Positions 1-7,825 of a stretch of DNA of 22,437 nucleotides are shown piece by piece. Each line of letters opens with the position of its first letter. The first letter of the stretch is position 1. Under the pieces are notes generated by a model, which worked only from the letters and a program-made list of their open reading frames with translations, was not told where the DNA came from and made no database searches. Source of the DNA: Mariprofundus sp. (lineage in GTDB: Bacteria > Pseudomonadota > Zetaproteobacteria > Mariprofundales > Mariprofundaceae); contig JAUZQI010000157.1 in assembly GCA_030951095.1 (NCBI GenBank), forward strand, positions 1 through 22,437, in the 5' to 3' direction. The translations under genes and the position numbers were made by a program.

Positions 1-191
1 TTTGGGCGTATCCATTCTGTTTTAACCGGGTGAATGTGGAACCTGCCGAAAGCGTATTTGTTGGGCGCATTCAGTGCGGCAATATCCACCCTGCCTTTCT
101 CTTCATCATTCACTGTGACCCAGATAAGATCATTGTCGCCAGGGTCCTGCCACTCAGGAAGAATTGAAACGACCGTTCCTTTTTTGATCAT
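1..191 (-). CDS. Small hypothetical protein, C-terminus cut by window edge
   Basis: A minus-strand frame opens with ATG at 191 behind a strong ribosome binding site (AAAGGAGG, about 6 bases upstream) and stays open to the window edge, giving at least 63 residues. It begins MIKKGTVVSILPEWQDPGDN and continues with a strand-rich, acidic middle (VTVNDEEKGRVDIAAL) and an aromatic/His-rich end. There is no signal peptide or membrane segment. I do not recognise the family. The composition suggests a compact beta-rich domain of perhaps 65-75 residues. The strong start signal and clean frame make it a real gene, but no function can be assigned. Confidence 0.7.
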   Translation of the reverse strand, partial: MIKKGTVVSILPEWQDPGDNDLIWVTVNDEEKGRVDIAALNAPNKYAFGRFHIHPVKTEWIRP

Positions 192-241
192 TGGTAGCCT
201 CCTTTGAATCAGTATTATTCTGCCATAAATATCCTTTATAT

Positions 242-481
242 TCAAGTAAGTACTGATTCATTGCGGCTGCTTCCGTGCGGTTTCCAAAAGTCGGTTATGA
301 TATTTTGGGCGGGCTTGGGCTGGAGACTTATGGGGCTGATTTTGAACTGCTCCTGAAGCTGCCAAAAACGCATGTCTGGACTGTGGTTGATGGTGGCGAC
401 GATGCGGATCAATGAATGCTGCCCGGCCAGTAAGCGTGCCAGCGTGGTCTTGCCATATTCAATATAAAGTTCATTACAGGG
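242..481 (-). pseudogene. Remnant of a P-loop ATPase (ExeA/MshM-like)
   Basis: The minus-strand frame between a TAG (482-484) and a TGA (242-244) encodes 79 residues without a convincing start. It contains YGKTTLARLLAGQ followed by a strand (LIRIVATINHSP). This resembles the Walker A region and beta-2 strand of ExeA/MshM-type secretion ATPases (GKTTLxRxLL...ALIxNPxL). The glycine-rich loop before GKT is damaged, and the N-terminal part and all downstream motifs are absent. It is therefore read as an eroded fragment. The family call is inference. An overlapping plus-strand open frame (257-415) also looks protein-like but has no start signal. Positions 482-613 hold nothing I can recognise. Confidence 0.3.
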
Positions 482-613
482 CTATGATCACAGTCTGCAC
501 TCAAATTGTTTCACTGATGTTGAGAATTTCCGGAAACTTCGGGCAGCTCCTTGCGCTCAAAAGCTGGCTGTTTCCGGTTTTAACGAGGCTGGCTGTAGTT
601 TCGGGAAGTGGTT

Positions 614-1330
614 TTATAAGCCTTTCAGCATGGATTCAACATCAGCTGCCGCCTGTTGCAGACGTTCGGGGTTCTGGCTGGACAGGCATATCTTGCCGCA
701 GGGGTCGGGGCCGCAGCGGCCCGGGTAGGAACCGATTTCGACATCGTCATATTGTTGTTGAATCGCGGTAAGACCGGCGGCGAACTGGCTTTCGGGCAGG
801 GTGACTTCAATTTCATGGCGCTGGTAGGGCGTTGAGCCGAAATCATCCAGAATCGATGTCAGTTGCGAGGCGAAAATATACGGCACGCCGGCAAGAATAT
901 ACACATTTTCAACACGTGCGCCCGGTGCAATGGTTTTTTCGCAGCGGATCAGCGAGGCGGTGGCCGGCACGCGAGTCATGCGTTTGCGGCCATCGTTCAT
1001 GCCCTCATTGCCATAGAATTCAGTCATGGCCTGCACAATGAAACGATGTTCGATCAATTCGACGCTGAAAGCTCTGGCAACTGATTCCATGGTGATATCA
1101 TCATGTGTGGGGCCGATGCCACCGGAAGTAATCACGGCATCGAACTGATTTCTCAATCGATTCAGGGTGGATACAATAGCTTCATCCAGATCGGGAACCA
1201 CAGCGATTTCTCCCAGCTTGCAACCGCGATTGAACAGTTCCTGCGCAGCCAGATATGCATTGGCTTCACGAGTGCGCCCGGAGAGCACTTCGTTGCCGAT
1301 GGCCAGCATGGCTGCAGTTTGATGTTTCAT
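614..1330 (-). CDS. CinA N-terminal / molybdopterin-binding domain protein
   Basis: This 238-residue protein has the MoCF_biosynth (MogA/CinA-N) fold. Residues 9-29 contain AIGNEVLSGRTREANAYLAA, the nucleotide-binding start typical of CinA. Residues 68-78 contain TSGGIGPTHDD, the family's GG-G-PT-DD loop. The C-terminal PncC/NMN-deamidase domain of full-length CinA (about 400 residues) is missing, so this is the short stand-alone type found in many proteobacteria, whose substrate is unsettled (ADP-ribose or NMN metabolism has been proposed for relatives). The C-terminus carries CGPDPCGKIC, with three cysteines. It lies 78 bp downstream of htpX on the same strand and is probably co-transcribed with it. 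Confidence 0.85.
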   Translation of the reverse strand: MKHQTAAMLAIGNEVLSGRTREANAYLAAQELFNRGCKLGEIAVVPDLDEAIVSTLNRLRNQFDAVITSGGIGPTHDDITMESVARAFSVELIEHRFIVQAMTEFYGNEGMNDGRKRMTRVPATASLIRCEKTIAPGARVENVYILAGVPYIFASQLTSILDDFGSTPYQRHEIEVTLPESQFAAGLTAIQQQYDDVEIGSYPGRCGPDPCGKICLSSQNPERLQQAAADVESMLKGL

Positions 1331-1354
1331 GCTCGCAGGGTCGGGTGAGCAGGA

Positions 1355-1392
1355 GCAGGAGTCAAGTGTCGTTTTTCGCGCAGGACTCCTGC
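1355..1392. repeat. Inverted repeat between htpX and cinA-like gene
   Basis: A perfect 9-bp inverted repeat, GCAGGAGTC (1355-1363) and GACTCCTGC (1384-1392), is separated by 20 bases. It lies in the 78-bp gap between htpX and the CinA-like gene. No T-run follows on the minus strand, so it does not look like a Rho-independent terminator. It could be an mRNA processing or stability hairpin. Confidence 0.4.
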
Positions 1393-1408
1393 CTGTTATT
1401 TCCGGGAC

Positions 1409-2317
1409 TTATTGCCTTGGTAGTGCCCTCAGTGCTGCAATGCGTGCTGCTGTTGGCGGGTGGGTGGCAAACAGGTGTGAGATTCCGGTTGATTTGCCGT
1501 GAATTTTCATGGTAGCCAGTGCATCATCACTCATACCTTCTTCCCGATGCTCCGAAGCCAGCGTTTGTTGCGACAGTGTTTCGATTTTCTGCAGGGCAGC
1601 AGCCATGGATGCGGCACCGACTGCGCCGGCGGCAAAGGCATCGGCACGGAATTCACGGCGGCGAGAAAACCAGCAGATGGGAATCATGGCCAGAATGGAG
1701 AGTACAAACTGCAGCGCCATATAGACGGCAAAACCCATCCAGTAATTGCGCTCCATCAGGGGGCGGGAAATCATGCGGGCGATGAAATAAACAAAGGTAT
1801 TCATGAGTCCCTGAAGCAGGGTGGTAGCCATCATGTCGCCATTGGTGACATGACCCATTTCATGGGCAATGACAGCCCTGAGTTCGGCATCTGAAAGATT
1901 CGTGGCCAGTCCGGAGGATACGGCCACCATGGCGTTGTTACGGGTAGGCCCGGTAGCAAAGGCATTGGGCACATCATCCCAGTAGACCCAGACTTCGGGC
2001 ATCTTGATGCCTTCACGCTTGGCCAGTTCGGAAACCGTGTTGAATACGATTTTTTCCTTTGGCGTGGACGGGATGGTGATTTGCTGCATGCGCATGCCGC
2101 GTTTGGCCAGCCATTTGGACAGGAACAACGAAATGAATGCGCCGCCGAAACCGAAGACCATGGCCCAGGCGAATTCATATGTGGCTACCGAACCGCGCAG
2201 ATCGATGCCGAAATTCGGCAAGACCACTTCGATAAGAATGGTGCCGGTAATCGCCAGCGTGAAAAAGATGAGCAAATTGGTGACAATTAACAGAAAAATG
2301 CCTTTGAACCACTGCAT
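1409..2317 (-). CDS. htpX: HtpX membrane zinc metalloprotease
   Basis: This is a 302-residue M48B peptidase of the inner membrane that degrades misfolded membrane proteins together with FtsH. Two N-terminal membrane segments (about residues 6-32 and 48-68) precede the catalytic domain. The zinc site HEMGH is at 152-156 and the third ligand is Glu222 in RREFRADAFAAG. Two further hydrophobic stretches lie at about 168-184 and 194-216. Length and motif order match E. coli HtpX (293 residues). The ATG is preceded by AAGGAG at good spacing. It is transcribed divergently from lon, so two quality-control proteases share a 94-bp intergenic region. Confidence 0.97.
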   Translation of the reverse strand: MQWFKGIFLLIVTNLLIFFTLAITGTILIEVVLPNFGIDLRGSVATYEFAWAMVFGFGGAFISLFLSKWLAKRGMRMQQITIPSTPKEKIVFNTVSELAKREGIKMPEVWVYWDDVPNAFATGPTRNNAMVAVSSGLATNLSDAELRAVIAHEMGHVTNGDMMATTLLQGLMNTFVYFIARMISRPLMERNYWMGFAVYMALQFVLSILAMIPICWFSRRREFRADAFAAGAVGAASMAAALQKIETLSQQTLASEHREEGMSDDALATMKIHGKSTGISHLFATHPPTAARIAALRALPRQ

Positions 2318-2338
2318 TCAAAACTCCTTGGGGACAGA

Positions 2339-2367
2339 TTGCCTAAATGTGAGGGTGTCAGTATGTT
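2339..2367 (+). promoter_or_regulatory. Candidate sigma-70 promoter for lon
   Basis: TTGCCT (2339-2344) and TATGTT (2362-2367) are separated by 17 bases and match the -35 and -10 consensus at 4 of 6 positions or better. They are suitably placed for a transcript starting near 2374 with a leader of about 38 bases before lon. No heat-shock sigma-32 consensus was evident. Confidence 0.4.
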
Positions 2368-2411
2368 AGTCAAGCCTTGAAATCGAATGAACTTTGCCTT
2401 AAAAAGAGCTA

Positions 2412-4859
2412 ATGAGTTCAGATACGATACACGACCCCGAAATTCTCGATGAAGCTTCCACTGGCAGTGCCAGCAAAGAAGCGCAACTGGTACGCACCGA
2501 AGATGTTCTGCCGCCGCAATTAACACTGCTACCCTTATCCAATCGGCCACTGTTTCCCGGCCTGGTGGTGCCGCTGATTTATGAAGGCGAGGAGATGGGA
2601 GAGATTGTTCGCGATCTGGCAGCCAGCCATGAGCAGCATGTCGGACTGGTGCTGGTGCGTGATGAGGATGAATCCTATGCGCCGGAGAACCTGTATGAAG
2701 TGGGTGTAGTTGCCCGCATCGCCAAGGCGGTAGAGATTGAGGGGCACGGCTTGCATCTGGTTGTGGAATGTCTGCGCCGTTTTCGCATTGACGGATTCCT
2801 TTCCAGTGAAAATCCGATTCGTGTGCTTGCCCATTACCGGCCTGAAACATCCTATGAGGATAACATCACACTGCGGGCCTATACCGTAGCTATCGTCAAT
2901 ACGATCAAGGAATTACTCAAACATAATCCGCTGTATGAAGAAGAACTGCGCCTGTTTGCTTCGCGCTTTGATGTCAATGAGCCGAATCGGCTGGCCGATT
3001 TTGCCGCCAGTCTGACGACAGCCAGCCGTGAGGATTTGCAGGATATTCTCGAGACCGAGCCGATTTTTGAGCGGCTGAAAAAAGTGGTGTCATTACTCAA
3101 TCGGGAACTCAATGTCAGCAAGGTACAGACAAAAATTCGCGAGAATATCGATGAACGGGTTTCCGAACAGCAGCGCAAATTTTTCCTGCATGAGCAACTG
3201 CAGGAAATTCAGCGCGAACTGGGTATGAATGAGGATCCACAGGAAAAAGAAATTGAGGGTTTTCGCAAAAAAGCGAAGAAACTGAATTTCAGCGAAGAAG
3301 CCGAAAGCGCTTTTGACGAGGAATTAAACAAGCTGGTTATGCTGGAGAGCGCGTCGCCGGAATACAGTGTGACACGTAATTATCTGGATTGGCTGACCTG
3401 TTTACCGTGGGGCAAAACATGCCGTGAGCGCTATAACCTGAATAGTGCATCGCGGGCATTGAACAGACACCATTCCGGCCTTGAGGATGTCAAGGATCGC
3501 ATTCTGGAATTTATTGCCGTGGGCGCACGCAAAAAGGCAGTCGGTGGCTCGATTATTCTGTTTGTCGGGCCTCCGGGCGTAGGCAAAACCTCGCTGGGCA
3601 AGGCCATTGCTGAAGCGGTGGGGCGCCCGTTTTACCGTTTCTCTGTTGGAGGCATGCGGGATGAGGCCGAAATTAAGGGGCATCGCCGTACTTATATCGG
3701 GGCTATGCCGGGAAAAATTATACAGGCACTGAAACGGCTCGAAGTGGCCAACCCGGTGATTATGATCGATGAAGTGGACAAGATCGGCTCCGATTTCCGT
3801 GGTGATCCGGCATCAGCCTTGCTGGAGGTGCTTGATCCGGAACAGAACTCCGATTTCATGGATCACTATCTGGATGTGCGTTTCGATTTGTCACAGGTGT
3901 TGTTTCTGTTGACGGCCAATCAGCTCGATACTGTTCCTCGACCATTGCTGGATCGTGCCGAGATTATTCGGTTGCCCGGTTATATGGCCAGCGAGAAGGT
4001 GGAGATTGCCCGTAAACATCTGTGGCCGGCCCAGTTGAAAGAGCATGCCTTATCGCGCAACGAAGTGACGCTGACCAAAGCGGTGATTCAGCATCTGGTT
4101 GAAGATTATGCCAGGGAGCCGGGTGTGCGCAGACTGGAAGGTTTGATGAAAAAAATCCTGCGTAAGGTGGCACGCAAACTGGCTGAAGCAAATGCCGAAG
4201 GCAGCGAGGCGGTTCCGCTACGTATTGGTGTTTCGGAGATCGCTGACTATATCGGCCAGCCACGTTTTCGTGAGCAGGCCATCAAACAGGGGGTCGGCTT
4301 GTCTACCGGGCTGGCATGGACTGCCATGGGCGGTACTACGCTGACACTGGAGGCAACGGTTGTTCATCGTGACCGGCGCGGTATGAAAATCACCGGCCAG
4401 CTGGGCAAGGTGATGCAGGAATCATCCGAAATCGCCTATTCCTATATTGTGGCGAATCTGGCCCGTTTCAGTGCGGATAAAGATTTCTTCGACAAGGCGT
4501 TTGTGCATCTTCATGTGCCGGAAGGTGCGGTGCCGAAAGATGGCCCCAGCGCGGGCATTGCCATGGCCACGGCATTGCTGTCTCTGGCGCTGGGGAAGGC
4601 GCCGGCCAGTATCGCCATGACAGGCGAGATGACGTTGACCGGAGAGGTGTTGCCCATTGGCGGGGAAAGGGAAAAACTGCTGGCGGCCAAACGCCTCGGT
4701 ATATCCGAAGTGATTCTTCCGGCGGCCAATGAAGTGGATGTGGATGAGTTGCCTGATTCCGTGTGCGAAGGGTTGACCATTCACTACGCCGGGCATTTCA
4801 GAGATGTGGCCAGACTGATGTTCGGTATCCGGATGAAATCGGCGAGAAAACAACAATAA
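2412..4859 (+). CDS. lon: Lon ATP-dependent protease (LonA)
   Basis: This 815-residue cytoplasmic AAA+ serine protease is slightly longer than E. coli Lon (784) because of an N-terminal extension of about 30 residues. The LON substrate-binding domain spans about 35-235, followed by a helical region. Walker A is GPPGVGKT at 386-393, with Walker B (VIMIDEVDK) about 65 residues later. The protease domain carries the Ser-Lys dyad: Ser713 in PKDGPSAG and Lys755 in GGEREKLLAAK. A weak ribosome binding site (AAAGAG) precedes the ATG. The first base of the duplicated target site of MITE copy A is the last base of the stop codon. Lon degrades misfolded and regulatory proteins. Confidence 0.98.
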   Translation: MSSDTIHDPEILDEASTGSASKEAQLVRTEDVLPPQLTLLPLSNRPLFPGLVVPLIYEGEEMGEIVRDLAASHEQHVGLVLVRDEDESYAPENLYEVGVVARIAKAVEIEGHGLHLVVECLRRFRIDGFLSSENPIRVLAHYRPETSYEDNITLRAYTVAIVNTIKELLKHNPLYEEELRLFASRFDVNEPNRLADFAASLTTASREDLQDILETEPIFERLKKVVSLLNRELNVSKVQTKIRENIDERVSEQQRKFFLHEQLQEIQRELGMNEDPQEKEIEGFRKKAKKLNFSEEAESAFDEELNKLVMLESASPEYSVTRNYLDWLTCLPWGKTCRERYNLNSASRALNRHHSGLEDVKDRILEFIAVGARKKAVGGSIILFVGPPGVGKTSLGKAIAEAVGRPFYRFSVGGMRDEAEIKGHRRTYIGAMPGKIIQALKRLEVANPVIMIDEVDKIGSDFRGDPASALLEVLDPEQNSDFMDHYLDVRFDLSQVLFLLTANQLDTVPRPLLDRAEIIRLPGYMASEKVEIARKHLWPAQLKEHALSRNEVTLTKAVIQHLVEDYAREPGVRRLEGLMKKILRKVARKLAEANAEGSEAVPLRIGVSEIADYIGQPRFREQAIKQGVGLSTGLAWTAMGGTTLTLEATVVHRDRRGMKITGQLGKVMQESSEIAYSYIVANLARFSADKDFFDKAFVHLHVPEGAVPKDGPSAGIAMATALLSLALGKAPASIAMTGEMTLTGEVLPIGGEREKLLAAKRLGISEVILPAANEVDVDELPDSVCEGLTIHYAGHFRDVARLMFGIRMKSARKQQ

Positions 4860-4862
4860 AAT

Positions 4863-5022
4863 CAGCCACTTGCAAAAGTCATGAACGGCAGTTTGGTTCC
4901 CCGCGCCGGCGCGCTGCGAACTGGAATTTCGGAGAATAGAACCACCATGCTCCTCATTCCATTCCAAAAATGCACTTAAAGTGGGATTGCAACGCATCCA
5001 TTCAGACTTTTGCACGTGGCTC
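4863..5022 (+). mobile_element. MITE copy A (160 bp), 4-bp duplication AAAT
   Basis: This non-autonomous element has terminal inverted repeats CAGCCACTTGCAAAAGTC (left) and GACTTTTGCACGTGGCTC (right), each one base off the family consensus GAGCCACTTGCAAAAGTC. It is flanked by AAAT at 4859-4862 and at 5023-5026. The centre folds as a hairpin around GGAG...CTCC and the loop AACCA. It belongs to subfamily I, with copies D and E. It lies between the convergent genes lon and lspA and touches the lon stop codon. Confidence 0.9.
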
Positions 5023-5052
5023 AAATGAATGCCGGGGTTGCCCGGTCGCAGA

Positions 5053-5529
5053 TTAGTTTTTTCTGAAGCTGGTGATCAGCAGCAAAACAACGGCGACGGA
5101 GATGCAGGCATCGGCAATGTTGAATGCGGGCCAGTGATATTCGGTGCCGCCAATACGCACATACCAGTCGATGAAATCGACCACGTATCCCAACTGAATT
5201 CGATCCCAGATATTGCCGACAGCGCCGGTCAGGATGAGCACCAGAAGCCATGAGGTGATACCGGGGCGTTGGCGCTCCTGCCACCACCAGAACAATACAG
5301 CGATGGCAATACCAATCGTGATGCCCGGCAACAGCCACAGACGCAATGAAACAGGCAGTTCGGCAAATATCGAAAATGCCACGCCGGGATTGTAGGCGCG
5401 GATAACATTGAAAAAACCGTCAATGACAGTAAAGGCATGAAAGTCCGGTTGCTGGATCCACCATTTGGATAGTTGGTCGGCAGCGATCAGCAGGCAGAAT
5501 AGTCCGAGCTGTTTTTGTGTTCGGGGCAT
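5053..5529 (-). CDS. lspA: Lipoprotein signal peptidase II
   Basis: This 158-residue integral membrane aspartyl protease removes the signal peptide from diacylglyceryl-modified prolipoproteins. It has four hydrophobic segments (about 8-22, 62-83, 92-109 and 136-155). The family motifs are present: the early AADQLSK (16-22), NPGVAFS (47-53), and the catalytic aspartates Asp118 in VVDFIDWY and Asp140 in FNIADACI. The length matches the family (160-170). AAGGA lies about 7 bases before the ATG. ileS and fkpB, often its neighbours, are not next to it here. Confidence 0.96.
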   Translation of the reverse strand: MPRTQKQLGLFCLLIAADQLSKWWIQQPDFHAFTVIDGFFNVIRAYNPGVAFSIFAELPVSLRLWLLPGITIGIAIAVLFWWWQERQRPGITSWLLVLILTGAVGNIWDRIQLGYVVDFIDWYVRIGGTEYHWPAFNIADACISVAVVLLLITSFRKN

Positions 5530-5551
5530 GGATCAATCCTTTTGAGTGTAA

Positions 5552-5749
5552 CATGCAACAAACAACGCACGTAAGGGAAACTCTGCGGCTACGGGCTATG
5601 AAGTCAAACTTCTTCCAGACAGTTACGGTTCAGTCGGCGTATTTTATGACGCAGATCACATTTTGTATCTGCAGTTCCATTATTGTTTGCCTTATTGTCC
5701 GAGCTTTGGCGGCATTGTTGCTGCATCCTGGGTTTATCTCGCGAGATGA
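5552..5749 (+). pseudogene. Possible 3' remnant of an unknown plus-strand gene
   Basis: A frame of 65 codons runs between a TAA and the TGA at 5747-5749 without any ATG or GTG. It encodes a protein-like string (GYEVKLLPDSYGSVGVFYDA, then DHILYLQFHYCLPYC). It is followed 11 bases later by a hairpin with a T-run, as would be expected at the end of a gene. I read it cautiously as the 3' end of a lost gene. No family is recognised, and it could be chance. It accounts for most of the 305-base gap upstream of lspA. The last 12 bases before and into its stop form a perfect palindrome (5736-5747). Confidence 0.2.
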
Positions 5750-5760
5750 CTCGACAATCA

Positions 5761-5831
5761 CTAACCCGGGTGAATATGCTTCTCTATCCCCCCCCCATCC
5801 CTGATGCATATTCCCCGGGTTAGTTGTTTTT
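5761..5831 (+). terminator. Hairpin with C9 loop and T-rich tail, terminator-like
   Basis: CTAACCCGGGTGAATATGC (5761-5779) pairs with GCATATTCCCCGGGTTAG (5806-5823), giving 18 base pairs with one bulged T. The 26-base pyrimidine loop contains nine consecutive C (5788-5796). TTGTTTTT follows at 5824-5831. The form is that of a plus-strand intrinsic terminator with an unusually large loop. No intact plus-strand gene lies upstream; only the remnant at 5552-5749 does. A similar hairpin with a C9 tract lies upstream of glnA. Confidence 0.5.
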
Positions 5832-5834
5832 ACA

Positions 5835-5995
5835 GAGCCACTTGCAAAAGTCGTGAGCGGCAATCTTACTCTCCACTCCGGCATATTTCCAGGCTGAATC
5901 TTCGAGGCATGGAACCACCATGCCCCTCAATCCAGCCTGAAAATCCACTCAAAGTGGGATTGCATCTTATCCACCCAGACTTTTGCAAGTAGCTC
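5835..5995 (+). mobile_element. MITE copy B (161 bp), 4-bp duplication TACA
   Basis: The ends are GAGCCACTTGCAAAAGTC and GACTTTTGCAAGTAGCTC, flanked by TACA at 5831-5834 and 5996-5999. It belongs to subfamily II. The centre pairs CAGGCTG with CAGCCTG and GGCATGG with CCATGCC around the loop AACCA, the best-preserved hairpin of the five copies. The right half has a smaller imperfect hairpin (ATCCACT/AGTGGGAT). It lies 3' of coaX on the minus strand. Confidence 0.92.
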
Positions 5996-6054
5996 TACAG
6001 TCTCTGATTTTCGACATGATCCGGTTCATCACCGGGGCGATTTTCGGGCTTCAT
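5995..6054 (-). CDS. Possible 19-residue peptide downstream of coaX
   Basis: A short minus-strand frame, MKPENRPGDEPDHVENQRL, starts 24 bases after the coaX stop codon, with GAAAGAAT as a weak ribosome binding site. Its TAG stop is formed by the last base of MITE copy B plus TA of the target duplication. Removing the element would restore TAA at the same codon. The peptide is very hydrophilic and rich in charged residues. No family is recognised. It may be chance; the support is its operon position and the stop-codon coincidence. Confidence 0.25.
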   Translation of the reverse strand: MKPENRPGDEPDHVENQRL

Positions 6055-6077
6055 ATTCTTTCAAAATAACGGAACGT

Positions 6078-6866
6078 TCAGGCTTGACTAAAATGCCTTT
6101 TGGCCAGCAAATGCAAGCCGGTAAGAGTCAGGTGGGGCAGGTGATGATCAATGTCCGGCAGGTCATCAATGAGCAGTGGAATCAGGCCGCCGGTGGCAAT
6201 GATTGGTGCATGCTGATATCCATGTTGTTGCCGCAAGCGTTTGATCAGTCCGGAGATCGCATCAATTGCTGCCCAGTAACTGCCGGACTGGATGCTGGAG
6301 ATGGTGTCGCGACCAATCAGTTCATCATGCCGTTTAATGGATACTTCCGGCAATTTTGCAGCACGCTGGCATAATGCTGATAAGGCCATTTCAATACCCG
6401 GCAGAATCAGTCCTCCGGCGTAATGCCCCTGCGGGGAAACAATATCGAATGTTGTGGCTGTACCGCAGTCCAGCACAATCACCGGTGCCCCGAATCTCTC
6501 GCGTGCTGCTACCGCATTGACGATACGGTCTCCTCCGACCTCTCTGGGGTTTTTGTAATCAACAGCCATGCCGGTTTTGACTTCGCCGCTTCCAACCATA
6601 GCCGGCTGCCTGCCGCAAATGCGCTGGCAGGCACCAGCCAGCGGTGTATCCAGATGCGGCACAACGCTGGCTACCATAATACCCTGTACCTGGTGGGCAG
6701 GTTGGCCGGATTGTTCAAACATACCGTGTAACTGCCATGCCAGTTCATCGGGTGTAAGCTGGCGCTCGCTGGACAGGCGCCAGTGGGTGATCAGCTGCTC
6801 CCCTTCAAACAGACCGAAGACCATTTGGGTATTACCGATATCGGCCACCAGCAGTTTCTGATTCAT
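6078..6866 (-). CDS. coaX: Type III pantothenate kinase
   Basis: This 262-residue cytoplasmic enzyme of the ASKHA fold phosphorylates pantothenate in the first step of coenzyme A synthesis. Type III markers are visible: the N-terminal phosphate loop DIGNTQMVFGLF (9-20), the substrate motif VGGDRIVNA around 110-118, and LDCGTATTFDIV around 132-143 followed by GGLILPG. The length matches the family (about 255). Its ATG overlaps the birA stop by four bases (ATGA), so translation is coupled. The arrangement birA-coaX is common in proteobacteria. Positions 5996-6077 downstream hold only the possible 19-residue frame. Confidence 0.96.
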   Translation of the reverse strand: MNQKLLVADIGNTQMVFGLFEGEQLITHWRLSSERQLTPDELAWQLHGMFEQSGQPAHQVQGIMVASVVPHLDTPLAGACQRICGRQPAMVGSGEVKTGMAVDYKNPREVGGDRIVNAVAARERFGAPVIVLDCGTATTFDIVSPQGHYAGGLILPGIEMALSALCQRAAKLPEVSIKRHDELIGRDTISSIQSGSYWAAIDAISGLIKRLRQQHGYQHAPIIATGGLIPLLIDDLPDIDHHLPHLTLTGLHLLAKRHFSQA

Positions 6867-7825
6867 GATAACAACTCCAGATCTCCGGCGATAATGCGTT
6901 TGACGCCGTTGCCGGTATCCAGCAACAAGGCACCATCGTCATCCAGTGCAGTGGCAGTACCCTCGATGTATTGCCGGCCATCGTACACACTGACTCTGGC
7001 ACCCGAGGCTGCGTGGGCTTGCCACCAGGCACGGTGGACGGGGGCAAAGCCATGCTGCAAATAGATATCGTACCATTGATCAACTGCATTCAGAATAGCG
7101 ATGGCCAGTTCTGTTTTGGAGGCAGTTGAGGTGCTTATCGTGGTCAGGTCGGTAGCCGGTTTATTGATGTCGGATGGCCAGCCGTCAGCGGGTGCAGTCA
7201 GGTTAATGCCGAAGCCGAGTACAACAGTATGGACACGGCCGGGCTCGGCGCGCATTTCAGTCAGGATGCCGGCAACTTTTTTACCGTTGTGGAGCAGATC
7301 ATTGGGCCATTTGATACGGATATCCGGTGCATAACGGCTTAAAACTTCGTGCAGGGCAACCGCAGTCAGTAACGATAATTGCGGCACTTGTTCCGGGGGT
7401 AAATCAGGGCGCAGCAGAATACTGGCTGCCAGCGATGCGGGCATGGTATGCCAGATTCGCCCCAGCCTTCCCTTGCCGTGAAGTTGTCGGTTGGCGAAAA
7501 TCACCAGACCTTCCTCCGCGCCTTTCTCTGCCTGTTGCATGGCATCCTGATTGGTCGAGCCTGTTTCCTCGAGTATCATGATCTGTTTGCCGATGCGCCG
7601 GGTGGATAATTGTGCCTTGAGCAATCCTGCACTGAATATTTCTGAATTCAGAACATAACCTTTGCCGGGCTGCGCTTCGATGGCAATGCCATTTTTTTTC
7701 AGTATCTGGATATGTTTCCAGATGCCGGCACGTGACAGCCCCAGTTCGGACGCCAGATCGTCGCCGGAAACAGGTGTTTGACTCATGCCGAGCCGGGTCA
7801 GAATATGTTCACGAGCCTTGCTCAA
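6863..7825 (-). CDS. birA: Bifunctional biotin ligase / biotin operon repressor
   Basis: This 320-residue protein has an N-terminal winged helix (about 1-62; LSRAGIWKHIQILKKNGI is the recognition region), so it is the DNA-binding type II BirA. The catalytic domain carries GSTNQDAM, the biotinyl-AMP loop GKGRLGRIW (GRGRRGRxW in E. coli), KWPNDLL and KKVAGILTEMR with the biotin-contacting lysine. A C-terminal SH3-like domain ends the protein. It attaches biotin to the BCCP subunit of acetyl-CoA carboxylase. Its start overlaps the nadC stop by ATGA and its end overlaps coaX. No bio operon or BirA operator is seen in this window. Confidence 0.96.
   Translation of the reverse strand: MSKAREHILTRLGMSQTPVSGDDLASELGLSRAGIWKHIQILKKNGIAIEAQPGKGYVLNSEIFSAGLLKAQLSTRRIGKQIMILEETGSTNQDAMQQAEKGAEEGLVIFANRQLHGKGRLGRIWHTMPASLAASILLRPDLPPEQVPQLSLLTAVALHEVLSRYAPDIRIKWPNDLLHNGKKVAGILTEMRAEPGRVHTVVLGFGINLTAPADGWPSDINKPATDLTTISTSTASKTELAIAILNAVDQWYDIYLQHGFAPVHRAWWQAHAASGARVSVYDGRQYIEGTATALDDDGALLLDTGNGVKRIIAGDLELLS

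Noticed and set aside
4422..5024. 200-codon minus-strand frame across the lon 3' end and MITE copy A
   Set aside because: It is antisense to the Lon protease domain and runs into the mobile element, with no start signal or recognisable domain.
5517..5804. 95-codon plus-strand frame upstream of lspA
   Set aside because: Its residues are low-complexity near the C9 tract and it overlaps the lspA start. Another frame in the same place looks more protein-like.
5761..5831. attC-like recombination site
   Set aside because: The outer bases only partly resemble the core sites, and there is no cassette array. A terminator-type hairpin fits better.
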